Part shown: one piece after another, positions 1 to 11,500 of the stretch | Numbering within the stretch: the stretch's first letter is position 1 | Layout of the letters: each line of letters begins with the position of its first letter | Source: Prorocentrum cordatum | Lineage: Eukaryota; Sar; Dinophyceae; Prorocentrales; Prorocentraceae | Assembly (NCBI GenBank): GCA_963575745.1 | Contig: CAUYUJ010004592.1 | Span: 196,501-260,500, forward strand | Direction of reading: 5' to 3' | DNA: 64,000 nucleotides | Made by a program: the position numbers and the translations under genes | The notes under the pieces: generated by a model | Told to the model about the DNA's origin: nothing | The model's input: the letters and a program-made list of their open reading frames with translations, nothing else | Databases searched by the model: none

Positions 1-71
1 CGTCCCAGCACTCCCACAAGCCTGCTACGAGATGTTTTCAGAACCCAGCAGTGTTCGAAGAACAACAGCAA

Positions 72-228
72 GTCAGAGGAGGAAAAGGCACCCATACCTC
101 TACCCTTCGCCCAATTTCCCCTATTCGGCCCTCGCCGCCACCGCTAGATTCGCCTCGAAATCCTGGTCACAACGCACCCCCAAAGGGGTCCGGGGAGTAG
201 CGGTATCGGTGCCTCATGGTTTCCCCAG
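72..228 (+). mobile_element. Introner-like TIR element, family 2, copy 1
   Basis: About 155 bp, matching (in reverse orientation) copies at 33634-33808 and 42234-42412. It starts GTCAGAGGAGG and ends TTTCCCCAG, so it carries GT...AG intron borders on the plus strand. The direct repeat CAGCAA flanks it (66-71 and 226-231), a likely 6-bp target-site duplication. The core contains ATTCGCCTCGAAATCCTGGT, shared almost unchanged by all three copies. Imperfect terminal inverted repeats are built on AGGTACC/GGCACC. Whether this copy is spliced cannot be seen, since no recognisable exon flanks it. Confidence 0.7.
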
Positions 229-1811
229 CAATGCTCCTAGAACGTAGAGCCGCCGATGTGTCTACACAAGGCAACCCCAGCCGGGACTGTTCTGACAGCA
301 TCTTTGGTGCAAGCCACAAAAAAAACTCAGAGCATTCTCTGGTGGGCCCACAGGTAAGCCAGGACGCCTCGCCACTGCTTGTGTCCCCCCTGCCGCGCTC
401 GTCCGCGCAGGCAGGCCAGCCTGCACGCCGCCCCGCGCCCACGGCTTGGGCGCAGGCGCGCGTCGCACCAGCGCCGCTGCGCAAAGCGAGGCGGCCGCCC
501 CCCTCTGCCCACGCCTCGGGGGGCTGGGGAACGGGCGCCCGCCCCGCGCGGCTTCGTGCCAGCGCTCGCAGATCGCCGCCGACGCGCCGACGTCCAGACC
601 GCGGAGCACCCTCGTCCCGCTGCCAGGGGGCGCCGCTGGCCCCGCTGCCGCAGCTGGCCCAGGTGCACCACCAGACGCGCCAGAAGGTGGCGGGTCGCTC
701 TCACGCTCGTGGATCCAGCCATGGCCCTTGAAACCATCGAGCCATGCTTCGGCACGCTCTAAACAGTCTTGACGGGTCGTTCCATGTCTCGTCTTTTCGA
801 GGGTGGAGCAGGGATGGGTTTCCCAGTAGTCTGTCTGGTCCAGAGCGCACTCAGCAGCATCGGACACGCCGCCCGTATGCGTGGAAACCTCTGAAGGCTA
901 GGCGAATCGAATTTCTACCGTCGTGTCCTTCATCGCCACCAGCCATTGACTGGGCTACGCCGCTTGGAGCACAGAAGAGATCGTAATCATCGGCGGTGGT
1001 GACTCGGGCCTATGTACAATAACGACGCTTGGCTTCATATCATTGCAGGCGTCGTCTGGGTTCCCCTTGGCACCAATAGCACTGAACCCTTCCCAATTGA
1101 GCCGTCCGTGTCGGATAATGCATCTGGTGTATCATTCGTGGCGTCGTAGGCAGTGCGTACGCAAAGGGCTATCGCGATTCAGGACTTCGTTGCAGCACGT
1201 GTTGTGCTGTGACAACTTCGACTCAGCAAAATCATGCATGGCCTGGTCACTCGCAATGTCGGCATCTTAGGCCGAGCTGGCCATATGCCGTACTGACATA
1301 CATGTTGAGGTCGCAGTGGCTGGCGTGTCGGTGAGGCCACACACCAGACCCAGGCCCTCGGAGTCACTATTCTTGGAGTCCTCTCCTTCGCCTCATCGAT
1401 GAAGAGTGTCTGCACGTCTCGCTCCCTGGAACCACAACATTCCAACACCTTCTGCCCTTGCGTCGACGTCATCGGCTGATGACCCGCCTACTCGTTGGTC
1501 GCTGTAGGTTTGAGCTGGTTTGCTTAACTGGCATACAATTGGAATGACGTAGGCAATGATCATCTTGATTGCTTTTCCGCTTAGCTGGGAGCCCTGCATG
1601 CGCCGAAGCGCGATCACAGTCTGAACTGAAGCGGCGGCACGGACACACGAGAGGGCCGTGGATAATCATGGCAGTAGGTGGCAGGAGGCAGTCGGGGCGG
1701 TATCGTAACGACAAGAAGGGTGAGGTAGGATGGATGCGGAGGGATGAGGAGGGAGGGAATGGAGGATTAAGTATGCGAGACCTGTTGGTGCTCTCAACCG
1801 CCGTCGCTGAC
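229..1811. other. No recognised gene; possible exon at about 700-867 (-)
   Basis: GC-rich sequence with overlapping open frames on both strands around 260-870. The minus-strand reading at 867 to about 700 has a natural amino-acid mix (W, Y, H, C) before it becomes Ala/Pro/Arg low-complexity, so an exon may lie there, but nothing identifies it. From 1000 to 1700 the sequence is less GC-rich and lacks any domain I recognise. The exon that should finish the third PDZ-like domain of the neighbouring gene must lie here or beyond the window edge; I could not find it. Confidence 0.3.
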
Positions 1812-1921
1812 CTGTAGTGCTTGGCGAGAACTTTCATCCATTGAGTGGAGTTGTGGTGGAAGCGAACATTGTCGAGCTGCATGATCTCGTCCCCTTCCAA
1901 GATCAACTTGTCTGGGTTCTC
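1812..1921 (-). CDS. PDZ-repeat gene, domain 3 core exon
   Basis: 110 nt. Encodes ENPDKLILEGDEIMQLDNVR then FHHNSTQWMKVLAKHYR, the core and following helix. Acceptor ctccgag|GAG; donor TACAG|GTCAGC. The closing strand of this domain lies further 3' and was not found. Confidence 0.7.
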
Positions 1922-4900
1922 CTCGGAGGCGGTTGTTGAAGAGGAGGAGCAGGGCAAGAAAACTGGGAAACGCGTCTCTGCTTTCTACCCTGTCATTCTT
2001 CATCATCTACTCACCACTCTCTACTATCTGTTCTGCCTGTGCTCGCAAAAAAAACGGCACTCTGCCACGACCGCGAGCCCAAAGACTCTGGCCTGGCACA
2101 TCCTCTAACCCACCCGCCCGCCCGACGAAGTCGGCCCGAAACTTCCGCCTACGCTTTCAACATCCGCTCGGACCCATCCAGTGCAAGCACCGATCTAGGG
2201 AAATCAAAACGTCAGGGGTATGGGGTCTGTCGTGCGAGCACACGGCGACCTTTCGCGGAATCTTGCGCTGGCCGGTGAAAATGAACACCGCACCAGAAAA
2301 ATTGCGCCTGAGCCCACCCCACCGCGCGACCTCACGCGGGCAGCTCTTGCGCGAATGTCCGCGCAATCGACTTCATTTCCGACGTCACGTGATACTCCGG
2401 AGGCCCGTCCTTGTTCCATCTCTCCACTGGGCCCAACCTGTCGATCGTCTTGATGATGACCGGCTTCCAGTCCTCCAGCCCGGTGGGACCATGCTGACGG
2501 CTCAGCTGCCAGCCCATGATCTTGTCCATCTTGTCGTCAAGCTGGAGAAGGAGGACGAGGAGGACACAGGAAAAGGAGACCCCAACCATCCGATGTGACT
2601 TTTTCACAACGTCGCCTTCGGGACATCTCGAAGTTGCGCGCCAGGGGCCCAGCGCGGATCCAAGAGATCCCCGCAGAGCTTAGATATTTAGTGCACATGT
2701 GAACGTTTGCTGAAGTGGCGTTTCGACATGGCGCTGAAGCAGGGGGAGGGGAAAAGGTCTCGCTCTGGACCTCTGCTGAATGCGACTGTTTGCAACAATG
2801 CGTCCCACGGGGGGAGACTCCACCTGCTTCAAACGGGCGCCCAAAAGCAGCGAAGATCTACTCCATAGGGGGGGGGAAAGGGGTGCGAGGGCCCACGCCG
2901 ATCGGCAAAACAATGATAAGAGAACGATCACAATGCATGCTTGTCTGATTCGATTCCCAAGGGGCCACTTTATTGCGTTCCGGCTCGCTGTCTTGGGACG
3001 GGCCCGACCTCGGCCCGCAGAAGCCGGAGGCCGTTCCGGAGACCAGCCCAGAGGACAGAAGTCTGGGAGGGAGGGGGGAGAAGGGAAGGAGGGAGGTCTG
3101 GGAGAAAGGGAGGGAGGGAGCGAGGTCTGGGAGGAAGGACGACGACCTTGTCGGGCAAGTTGATGTTGGCGACGAACTCCGCCGCGTAGTCCTTGTTGTG
3201 GGCGTCTTCCCGCTGCCCGGCGAAGCGGGCGTGCTCCCAGACCCTCGGGGACCCGGGGGCTGCAGGCAGGACTGCTACCCCTAATCCACCACGTCTTGGA
3301 CTTTCTGGGAAGCGGCGCCAAAAGGCTGAGGCGCAGTGCATCTGCCTAAAAATCGAGCCGCTAGAGGCCAGGTCTTTACTCCTATCCCCTGCGCCTCGGG
3401 CTTCTGGGAAAGGGAACCAAAAAACTCCACGACGCTGGGGGGTATGGGTACAAATCTTGCCAGCCCGGGCGGCAAACGGGCAGGAGGCGGAGGCAGAGGC
3501 CCCGGAGGAGGCCCCCCGAGCGTGGAGGTGGTGCCTGGAAGCAGGAGGGCCCCGGGTTCCCGTTCGCCGTGTCTCGGGGACGTCCACGGCGGGGGCGCCC
3601 AGTCGCGGGGGTCGCAACCCATGGCTCAAAGCACGTCCGCAGACGTGCGGGGGGACCAGGGGACGCACTGTGTTACGAGAGGCCTCCCAGGTGGGGTCCG
3701 AGCAGATGGGGTCGGAGGATCTCGCCGCATCGGCGATACGTCGGCGATGCATCGACGAGGCATCGGCGCTGCATCGGCGACGCACTGGTGCCTACCCCCC
3801 TCGTCCACCTCTCGTCTGCACCCGAGTGTTCGGGCTGGTGGGGCCGTCGTCGTCGCCTTCGTCGTCGCCATCCTCGTCCTCGTCGCCCTCGTCGTCGTCG
3901 CCGCCACCGTCGCACTCGTCGTCGTCGTCCTCGCCACTGCCGCCGATGCTGGTGCCGGCGCGCCGGCCGCCGGCGCCGTCGCCCAGCCAGGCGGGGCCGC
4001 ACGGCAGGTGACGGGCCTGGGCTCCGCGCCTACCCCCCCTCGCTTGTCCACCTCCTTGCCCTCACCCACCTCTTAGAGGAAAGAGAACTATGCACATACA
4101 CCGATTCTGGCCAGGCCCATCCTGAGCCCAGGATCAGTGCATACGCCCTCCTACGGTGGCCAGGAAGGCATATGCACCGATCCTGGGTCAAGGATGGGCC
4201 TTACCAGGATCGGTGCATGTGCACAGTTCTCTTCGCCCTACCTCTTGCCCGCCCCCCGAGTTTTCGGGCTGGTGGGGCCCATCCACGGGCCCCGGCCCCA
4301 GGAATCTCCCGGCGCAGCGCCGCGCAAAGACTGCGGCCTCGAATTTCTTTCGACGCCATGTGGGCGGCGCAAGACCAAAGGGATACTGCGGCATCGAGGG
4401 GACACGTGGCTCCGAGGGCACCTCCGAATTGATGCGCGCACTGGCTCGTATTGATAGGTGTGGGCCCATTTCCCGCAGGGCCCCGCTCCTTCTGGACGTT
4501 CGAAGCGGCTACGGACATGACGGGCACGACGCCCTACGACATGTGTTGTCCGAAACCGACAACGGCCGCTGTCGGGCAGCCGGCCTCTGTCTCGACTGAG
4601 CAACATCAGTGGGAGCGCCGACAGCGAACCCGGGTCTAAACGGACAAGAACTGCTGTCGCTTGTCGTGTCCAGTCTTTCCGTACTCGGGGAGACGCAAGA
4701 CTCGGGTTCGGAAGCCTCGTGTGGGCCTAACGGGGCCATCATAAAAATGACGAGACACAACCTGAAATTTGACACGAGCTCCCGCTGCAAACACCCCACG
4801 GAAATTTGACCGTCAACATCCAGGACGCGCTGGTCAAAAAGCGCCAGCAGAGCCGAGTCCCGGCGTAAGAAGAAGAGTACGAATAATAATAATAGTACTA

Positions 4901-5454
4901 ATAATACGAATAATAAGAATAACAATGCTAATAAACATTCTAATAGGAAGAAGAAGAAGAAGAACACGAGGACGAAGACGAAAACTAACAAGAAGAAACA
5001 AAACAAAAATGTATTCACATAAACTTTCGACGGTACGTGCGGATTTCTTGGGTCTGCCCTGGGCCCCCCTCCCTGGCGCGCGGAGCGCGCCACGGGCGGC
5101 GCCAGAGGCGCCGCCAGGGGCTTCCAGCGCAGATCCAGGAACTCCGCGCGGAGCGCCGAAAGTTTCTGTGTATGATGGTTTTCTTCTTCGATGTTTTCCA
5201 TTTGGCGGCGCGCAGAGGGGGGGTAGAGGGGAGCGCGGAAGGCTTTCTACAAGGAGGCTGCTTCTTGAAGGCCCCAGCCTTACATCTGTAGGCAAGGCCC
5301 GCGCCTTCTAAGAAGCAGGGGGGCCTCCAAGAAGCCTTCCCCCCTCCCCCTACGGTCGCGTGCGTGTTCCGCTAGGGAAACCGCCCGTGCCCTTCGGAGG
5401 AGGAGGACAGGGATAAGGAGGAGGAGGATTAGGAGGGGGACGAGGAGGAGGAGG

Positions 5455-5547
<93 letters not shown>

Positions 5548-5565
5548 GTGATGGTGATGTGATGG

Positions 5566-5598
<33 letters not shown>

Positions 5599-8500
5599 GG
5601 ATGATGAGGATGAGGAGGAGGAGGAGGAGGAGGAGGAGGAGGAGGAGGAACTCCGTCAGGGCATGGCGTGCAACGAACCCCCTCTGCGCGTGGCCGATCC
5701 ATGGCGGTCTCCAGGGGGTCTCGGGCGCCCCTGGGGAGGCCACGCCGAGGGGCGGCCACATGGGGCGGTCGGGAGCCCATCGGAGGGGTCCGCCTCGGCG
5801 CCGCGCGTGATGCGCCCGCGGATTAGGCAGGGGCGCAGGGCGTGCTCCATCCTCCTCCTCGCTCCCGCCTCCGCCTCCTCCTCCTCCTCCTTCTCCTTCT
5901 CCTTGAGGATGAGGAGGAGGAAGAGGAGGACGAGCGAGCCTCGGCCTCTGGACGTAGAGCCTCAACATGTCGCTCGCCCCCTCCTTCAGCTTGCGCCCAG
6001 CCTGGAACTGGCCGACGATGCGGCTGATGAACCTGAAAGTAAAATCGCGCGTCTTGTGATTTTCAGCTCGTGTGGCACCCGGGGGCCCCGAGGCTGTCAA
6101 AAACAGTCTGAGATGAGAATCCGGCCTCGGGGGTCGTGATCCCCTCGCCGCCCCTGCCAAAAATCCGAATGCGACGCCGGAAAGGGGAGGGAACGTCTCT
6201 GTGTTCGCGTGCCACTGGATGTCGTTGACGCGAACGATCTCGTCGCCCACGTGCACGGCCATGTCGGGGTGGGCCCTGTTCCAAGATTCGATGAGGCCCA
6301 CCTGGCAGGCCCGAGCTGGATCGAATCTCGAACTCGGATTAGATCGGAAAAGAATCGGATAATCTGGGAACCGTCCCGAATCGAATCGAGATCGGATCGC
6401 CGTGACCGGGTCTGGCCGGCTCCCAGTCGATGCCGGCGCATCGGACCGAACCGAATAGGATCGCAAGCGCAGCCACGGCCAGCGAATCGAATCGCAGCGA
6501 GTCAGATTGTAAGCGGCCCTGCCTTCTGTGGCTGCTCACGGGGGCCTCTCGTGTCTTCTTGCTTACTCTTGCGAATTGACGCTAATCGACGCTGATCGAC
6601 TCTAAGTCGACGCCTATGGACGCCACATCGACGCTGCCTCATCGACTACCAAACGCTAGCACACGCAAATGCCCTCTAAAGACGGAGTGCCGCGGACGCA
6701 ACAGGCTCACACAAGTTGCTAACGAGCCTGCCTTGTGGATCCTCCAGATCGTGGCAGGCTGGAAGTCGGCGTCCCGGTTGAGGATGATGCCCATCCTTGT
6801 CCCGGTCTCGTGCGCCTGCCGCTGGCTGTTTGTCGCGCGGGAGGGCACGACCTCGCCCACCCTCCCAGAAGTCGAGGGCGTCCAGGAGTGGGGCGTCCAC
6901 GAGGGGGGTCCGCAAATCATGGCCCGAGGCATGTGCGCGGACGAGATGGCGGGGGGGGGGGAACAGGGGACATCTCGGCAGAAGCAGAGGGGGCCATGAT
7001 GTCTGAGGTATCACGGCCCTGGCCATGACCCCCCGCCCCTAGTCATCAACCCTCTCTTGGTCGCCGCCCCGAAAACGAGGCTAAGACGAGGACAACATCG
7101 GACCGGTAGAAATCGGGAATCTCTGAGATTCGGTGGCTCTGAAGGATGTGTCGGGCGCCGCGGCCTTTCCAGAGCACTCCAGAACGCTCTGAGGGTGTTC
7201 TGGGACGCTCTGGGGCGGTTGATCCTGTCCGCTCCTCCTCGTCGTCCGTAAGCAACATCAACCTCAAACCCCACACGACCTTTTGCAAACCCCCAACGCG
7301 CTGCAATCAACCCTCCTCCTGCCTCCCTCCCTTCCGGAAGGCTTCCTGAACCCCCCGAGTCCCTTCGAACGCCATCGAATGCATCCGAAAACTGCCTAAC
7401 AAAGAGACATACACCACGTCCGAAACCGCAGACACTCCACGCCGTGATACCCTCACCACCGAAACTCCTCGGCCCGTCTCCCCCACCCCCTCCCCACGCG
7501 CGCCCCTTCGCGTGCGGGAGCGCGATCGCGCAGGGGGGTACACGGAGGGAGGGGCTGGTAGAAGGAGGAAGGGGGGGAGGAGGGGGAGACGGGAGGGGAG
7601 ACGGAGGGACGGGAGACGGATGGAGGGGCGGACCAGCACGAGGGAACACGGAGGGCGGGGGGGGGAGACAGAGGGAGGGGCGGACCAGCAGGAGGAGATG
7701 CGGAGGAAGAGAAAAGAAGAAGCGAGGAGAGAGGAAAGAGGGCCCAGAGGTCCCCAAGACGGCCCCAGCGGCCCCCAAAAGAGGGCCCTCAGGAGAGATC
7801 TGGCTGGCCTTGCCCCTCCTCCTCCAAGGCGCCCACGATGCCTCCAAGAAGCCCCAAAAGGCGCCCGAGAGTGACGTCATGATGGCACGGCAGGCCAGGA
7901 CGGCAGGCTGGCGAGGCAGCCCAGCCAACGCCCAGAGTCCCACCAGCCCTTGTAGGACGTGAGCGGTTTAGGAAAAGTCCTCTTCAATCGTTCGGGGATC
8001 TACTGACCTGGACCATATCCAGACCCGGGTCAGTCGGGCTTTGCAGAATCCTGTAAGCTTCGTGACGCAGGCCTGGGTCAATGCAGCCCTGGCCCTGCAG
8101 GATCCTGCAAGATCCGGCTCTCCGACTGACCTCCGTTTGCATTTTGACCCCCGTCTCTGGAGCCTCGAATCGCCCCCCTCTTCCCCTTCTGGGAGGGGCC
8201 TACAACTGAGGCCAGTCCACAAAAACCTTCTACAAGAAACCCAACTCTGAGACCCCAGGACGTCCACGGGTTTGGTTTTTGGCGTGGGAGACGTCGTGGC
8301 TTCCGTCGCAAGACCATCCATACGCAAGAAACCCAGGGTACCCTGGAGACAAGCAGGGTGTTTCTTGGCATGGACCCCCACCGTTAGGGAACGCAAGAAG
8401 GACGTACGCGCCCAACCACGTGCATGAACACTGTCCCCTAATCCGCGAGGTCGGCCGCGTGAGACGAACGTTCGCGCAATACGTACTCTCGAAACCAATG

Positions 8501-11500
8501 TGGATTCATGTACGTGTACGTCATGTTTCGCTGGTGAACTGCATCACTGCTTCGGGGATGGACAAACCCCCCTTTAGTAAAACGTGGTTTAGTGAAAACG
8601 ACCTGAGGCCCAAACCTGGCGGGCGCAAGCCTGGAAAATAACGGCCACGGCGCCCTCTCGAGAACCGAAAACGGACAATTCACTAATCGACGTGTCACTG
8701 TTGGGGGTTCTGTCCACTCCCGACTGCTCCGCAACAGTGTACGGCCCCCGTCCCCCACCCGACCGGGGGGGGGGGGGGCGAGCCCAGTGTCCCACGACGG
8801 CGCCGCCCCCACGATCTCCGCCAAGAGTCAACAAACAACTACATCTGGCATCGCCTAGCCGACCCCTGTCCCCATGAGCGTGGCCCGGGCCCCGATGGCC
8901 GCTTGACCCCCCAGATGGGGATATGTGGGCCGCTCCCGTCGGGTTCTGAGGGGTATCTCCCCAGCCGATGCGCTGAGACGGTGGGGGTCTGGAGGGAGAC
9001 GGGGACGGGGATGGGGGATCGGCTGAACGATGCCGACAAGTGCACGCGGAGGCAACCTCTGGACCGTGTGCTGGCACATCGGCGATCACTCTGCGCCGCC
9101 TTCTGGCGGGGGCGAGGGGGGGAAGGGCAACACGTTGCCTGCCGTGCGCAGGCCCGCCACCCCTATCAAGAGGCCATGCAACCAGCCAGTGTCACAAGGA
9201 TCCGCGATACGGAGGCAGGGGTCTTGGACGGCCAGCCCGAAGCTTTCCGAGCGGGGCGCGGCCAACGAAGGTGGCCAACGATGGGCCGAGGAGGAAGGGA
9301 TGCAAGGGTCCCCTTGGGAAGGTTGCACATCCTTGCTATGCGGGTTGACAGTACCACAAACGGGTTGCGGCACCATCCTGACATTGCGCGGGCGCCCCGC
9401 GATCACTTTGCACCGTGATCTGGCACGATGATGGAAAAGTGGCCCTGGCCCGCGGCGCACCTCGCGGGCGAGGCGCACCTGGGGCTGGCGTCTGCATGGG
9501 CTCCCGACGACTGTCTCGATGACGATCCCTGCCCATGCGGAGACTCGAGTGCTACTCAAATGAACGGAGTGCGGGTGGAAGAGAGCGCGACGGCCGTGCT
9601 TCGGTAGGCGGCAAGCGAGGGGGGAAAATGAAAAAGAAAAGGCCATCTCAGAAGGCGGCGGGACTTATCAGAAACCCACGCGCCTTCTGAAGTTTTCTGC
9701 ATCTTGGGGGAAGGCTTAGAATATTGCTCAGGAAGCCAAGGGACTTCCGAGCCTTCTGAGAAGGCCCGCCTATTCTCACTTCCCCCCCTCGCTCGCCGCC
9801 GATTCGCGGCGGGGTAGCGTGATCACTGTCCCCCATTCATGAACACCCCCGCTACCGCACGACTGGCAGCCGACCCTGACCCATGCGACCCCCCCTAAAA
9901 TCCCAGTCAAGAAAAGAACAATACAACAACACTTTGCCTCCGAATCCCGAGCATGCGCGGGCGCCACGCGACCACATCGCAATGGTTTTTCAAAGGGACG
10001 GCGGGGGTGCCGGCATACTGTTTGCTGCGCGCAAGCAAGCCATCCGCGTCAAAAAACAATACAAAATGCACGTTGCATCCGAACCCCGCGCATGCACGGG
10101 CGCCCCACGACCACTTTGTATTTGTTTGTTCGCAGGGACGGCGGGGGTGCTGGCATTTTACATGCTGCGCGCAGGCCGACCATCCCTGTGAAAAATAATA
10201 CTTTAATGCACTTTGCCTCCACATCTGGAGCATTCGCGGGTGCCCCGCTGCCACGTTGCATCGGTTTTGACAGGGGCGGCGGGGGTGCCAACATATTGCT
10301 AGCCGCGCGCAAGATAACAAGCCCCGTCACAAACAACGTAGCATCGGTTCTTGATGAGGCGGCGGGGGTACCGATATATTGCTTGCCGCGCGCAGGTAAC
10401 AATTTCCGTCACAAACAACACAATAGAGCTTTGCATTGGTTTATGGACGAACCACTGGCGAGCGCTCCTAGGCATAATATGCTGAGACTCGGGTGTTACT
10501 AATGTGTTGGGAGGGCGGGTTGGAGTGAGCGAGACAGCTTGCGGGAGAGGAAGAAAGCTTGATCCCTCCCCCTACTCCTTCCCATTGGGTCTGGCAGGGG
10601 TGGGTCGCCGGTCGTTAACACGTCCAAGAATACCTAAGCGAGAAGACAACCAATGTTTATGAGGCTTTGGGCCAATGTTGGTCTCCTGGGGGGGCGACCA
10701 TAATTGAGGACATCCTCTGCTTTGACCGATGGCCGCCACAATCGCCCCAAGACGGCCCGAGAAGCTCCAAGAGACCCCCAAGACGGCCCCACGCGGGGGC
10801 ACCTGGAGGCCCCAAGAGGCCTCCGAGAGACAACCAAGACGCCCCCAGGACGCCCCGACGTGCTGTGGAGACCGCGAAGAGGCTCCACGACATCCAAAAG
10901 GAAGGGTCCAGGAGGCCCCCGAGGCGAGAAGCCCCCAGGAGAGACCCCGAGAGGCAGCCCGAGAGACATCCCGAGAGGGCCCTCCGAAAAGCCTCTGGCC
11001 CGCAGAGGCTCCCCGAGCTTCCCCCCGGCATCGCGTGCACTTCCAACAAGCAATGCCTGCGCCGAGGTGCTCGCGCCTCTTCTCTCAGGAACTCGGTCTG
11101 CGGACCGCTCTGCCCGCCATGTGGCCGCCGTCGCCGCCTCGTCGCCGCCCGTCGCGGCCCGTCGCCTGTGGCAGATCCCCCATCCCCCCAGCGGCGTGGC
11201 CTGGGCCCCACTGACTGGTTTGCCCCCTGGATAGGGATATAGGATATAGGTCGTTCTCTTCGGGTTCCGAGGGATCGGTCGGAAGAAGTAGGTAGAAACA
11301 TGACGTAGGAAGGCGTTGAAAATAGAGTGGGTGTCCGCCCGCCCCCTAAAGAGGACGGAAAAGATGAAGCCAACCGATAATTGAAGTAGGACAGCGCTTA
11401 TAAAGTAGATTGTCATCTGGGCATCCGAAAACACCTACTTTCAACGACCGATGGGTACCCTCGGGAAGGTTGCTCATCTTTACTGTGCGGGGTGACTGTC

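Noticed and set aside
5429-6466. Treating the 345-codon minus frame as one protein
   Set aside because: It merges two real PDZ-repeat exons with intron and a GAT microsatellite. The internal splice signals and phases fit separate exons better.
7011-7943. A 310-codon minus frame as a gene
   Set aside because: Dominated by a pyrimidine-rich strand giving Pro/Ser/Leu; no domain, and it lies inside the PDZ-repeat gene intron. A short stretch near 7300 (GFEVDVAYG) was considered as an exon, but the phase of the flanking exons already joins without it.
9930-10430. CRISPR-like array
   Set aside because: Repeats of about 140 bp are imperfect and contiguous, without unique spacers, in a eukaryotic genome.
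10634-11434. A 266-codon minus frame as a gene
   Set aside because: Most of it is CCAAGAGGCCC repeat (Gly/Ser/Leu/Pro bias) with equally long frames on the other strand.
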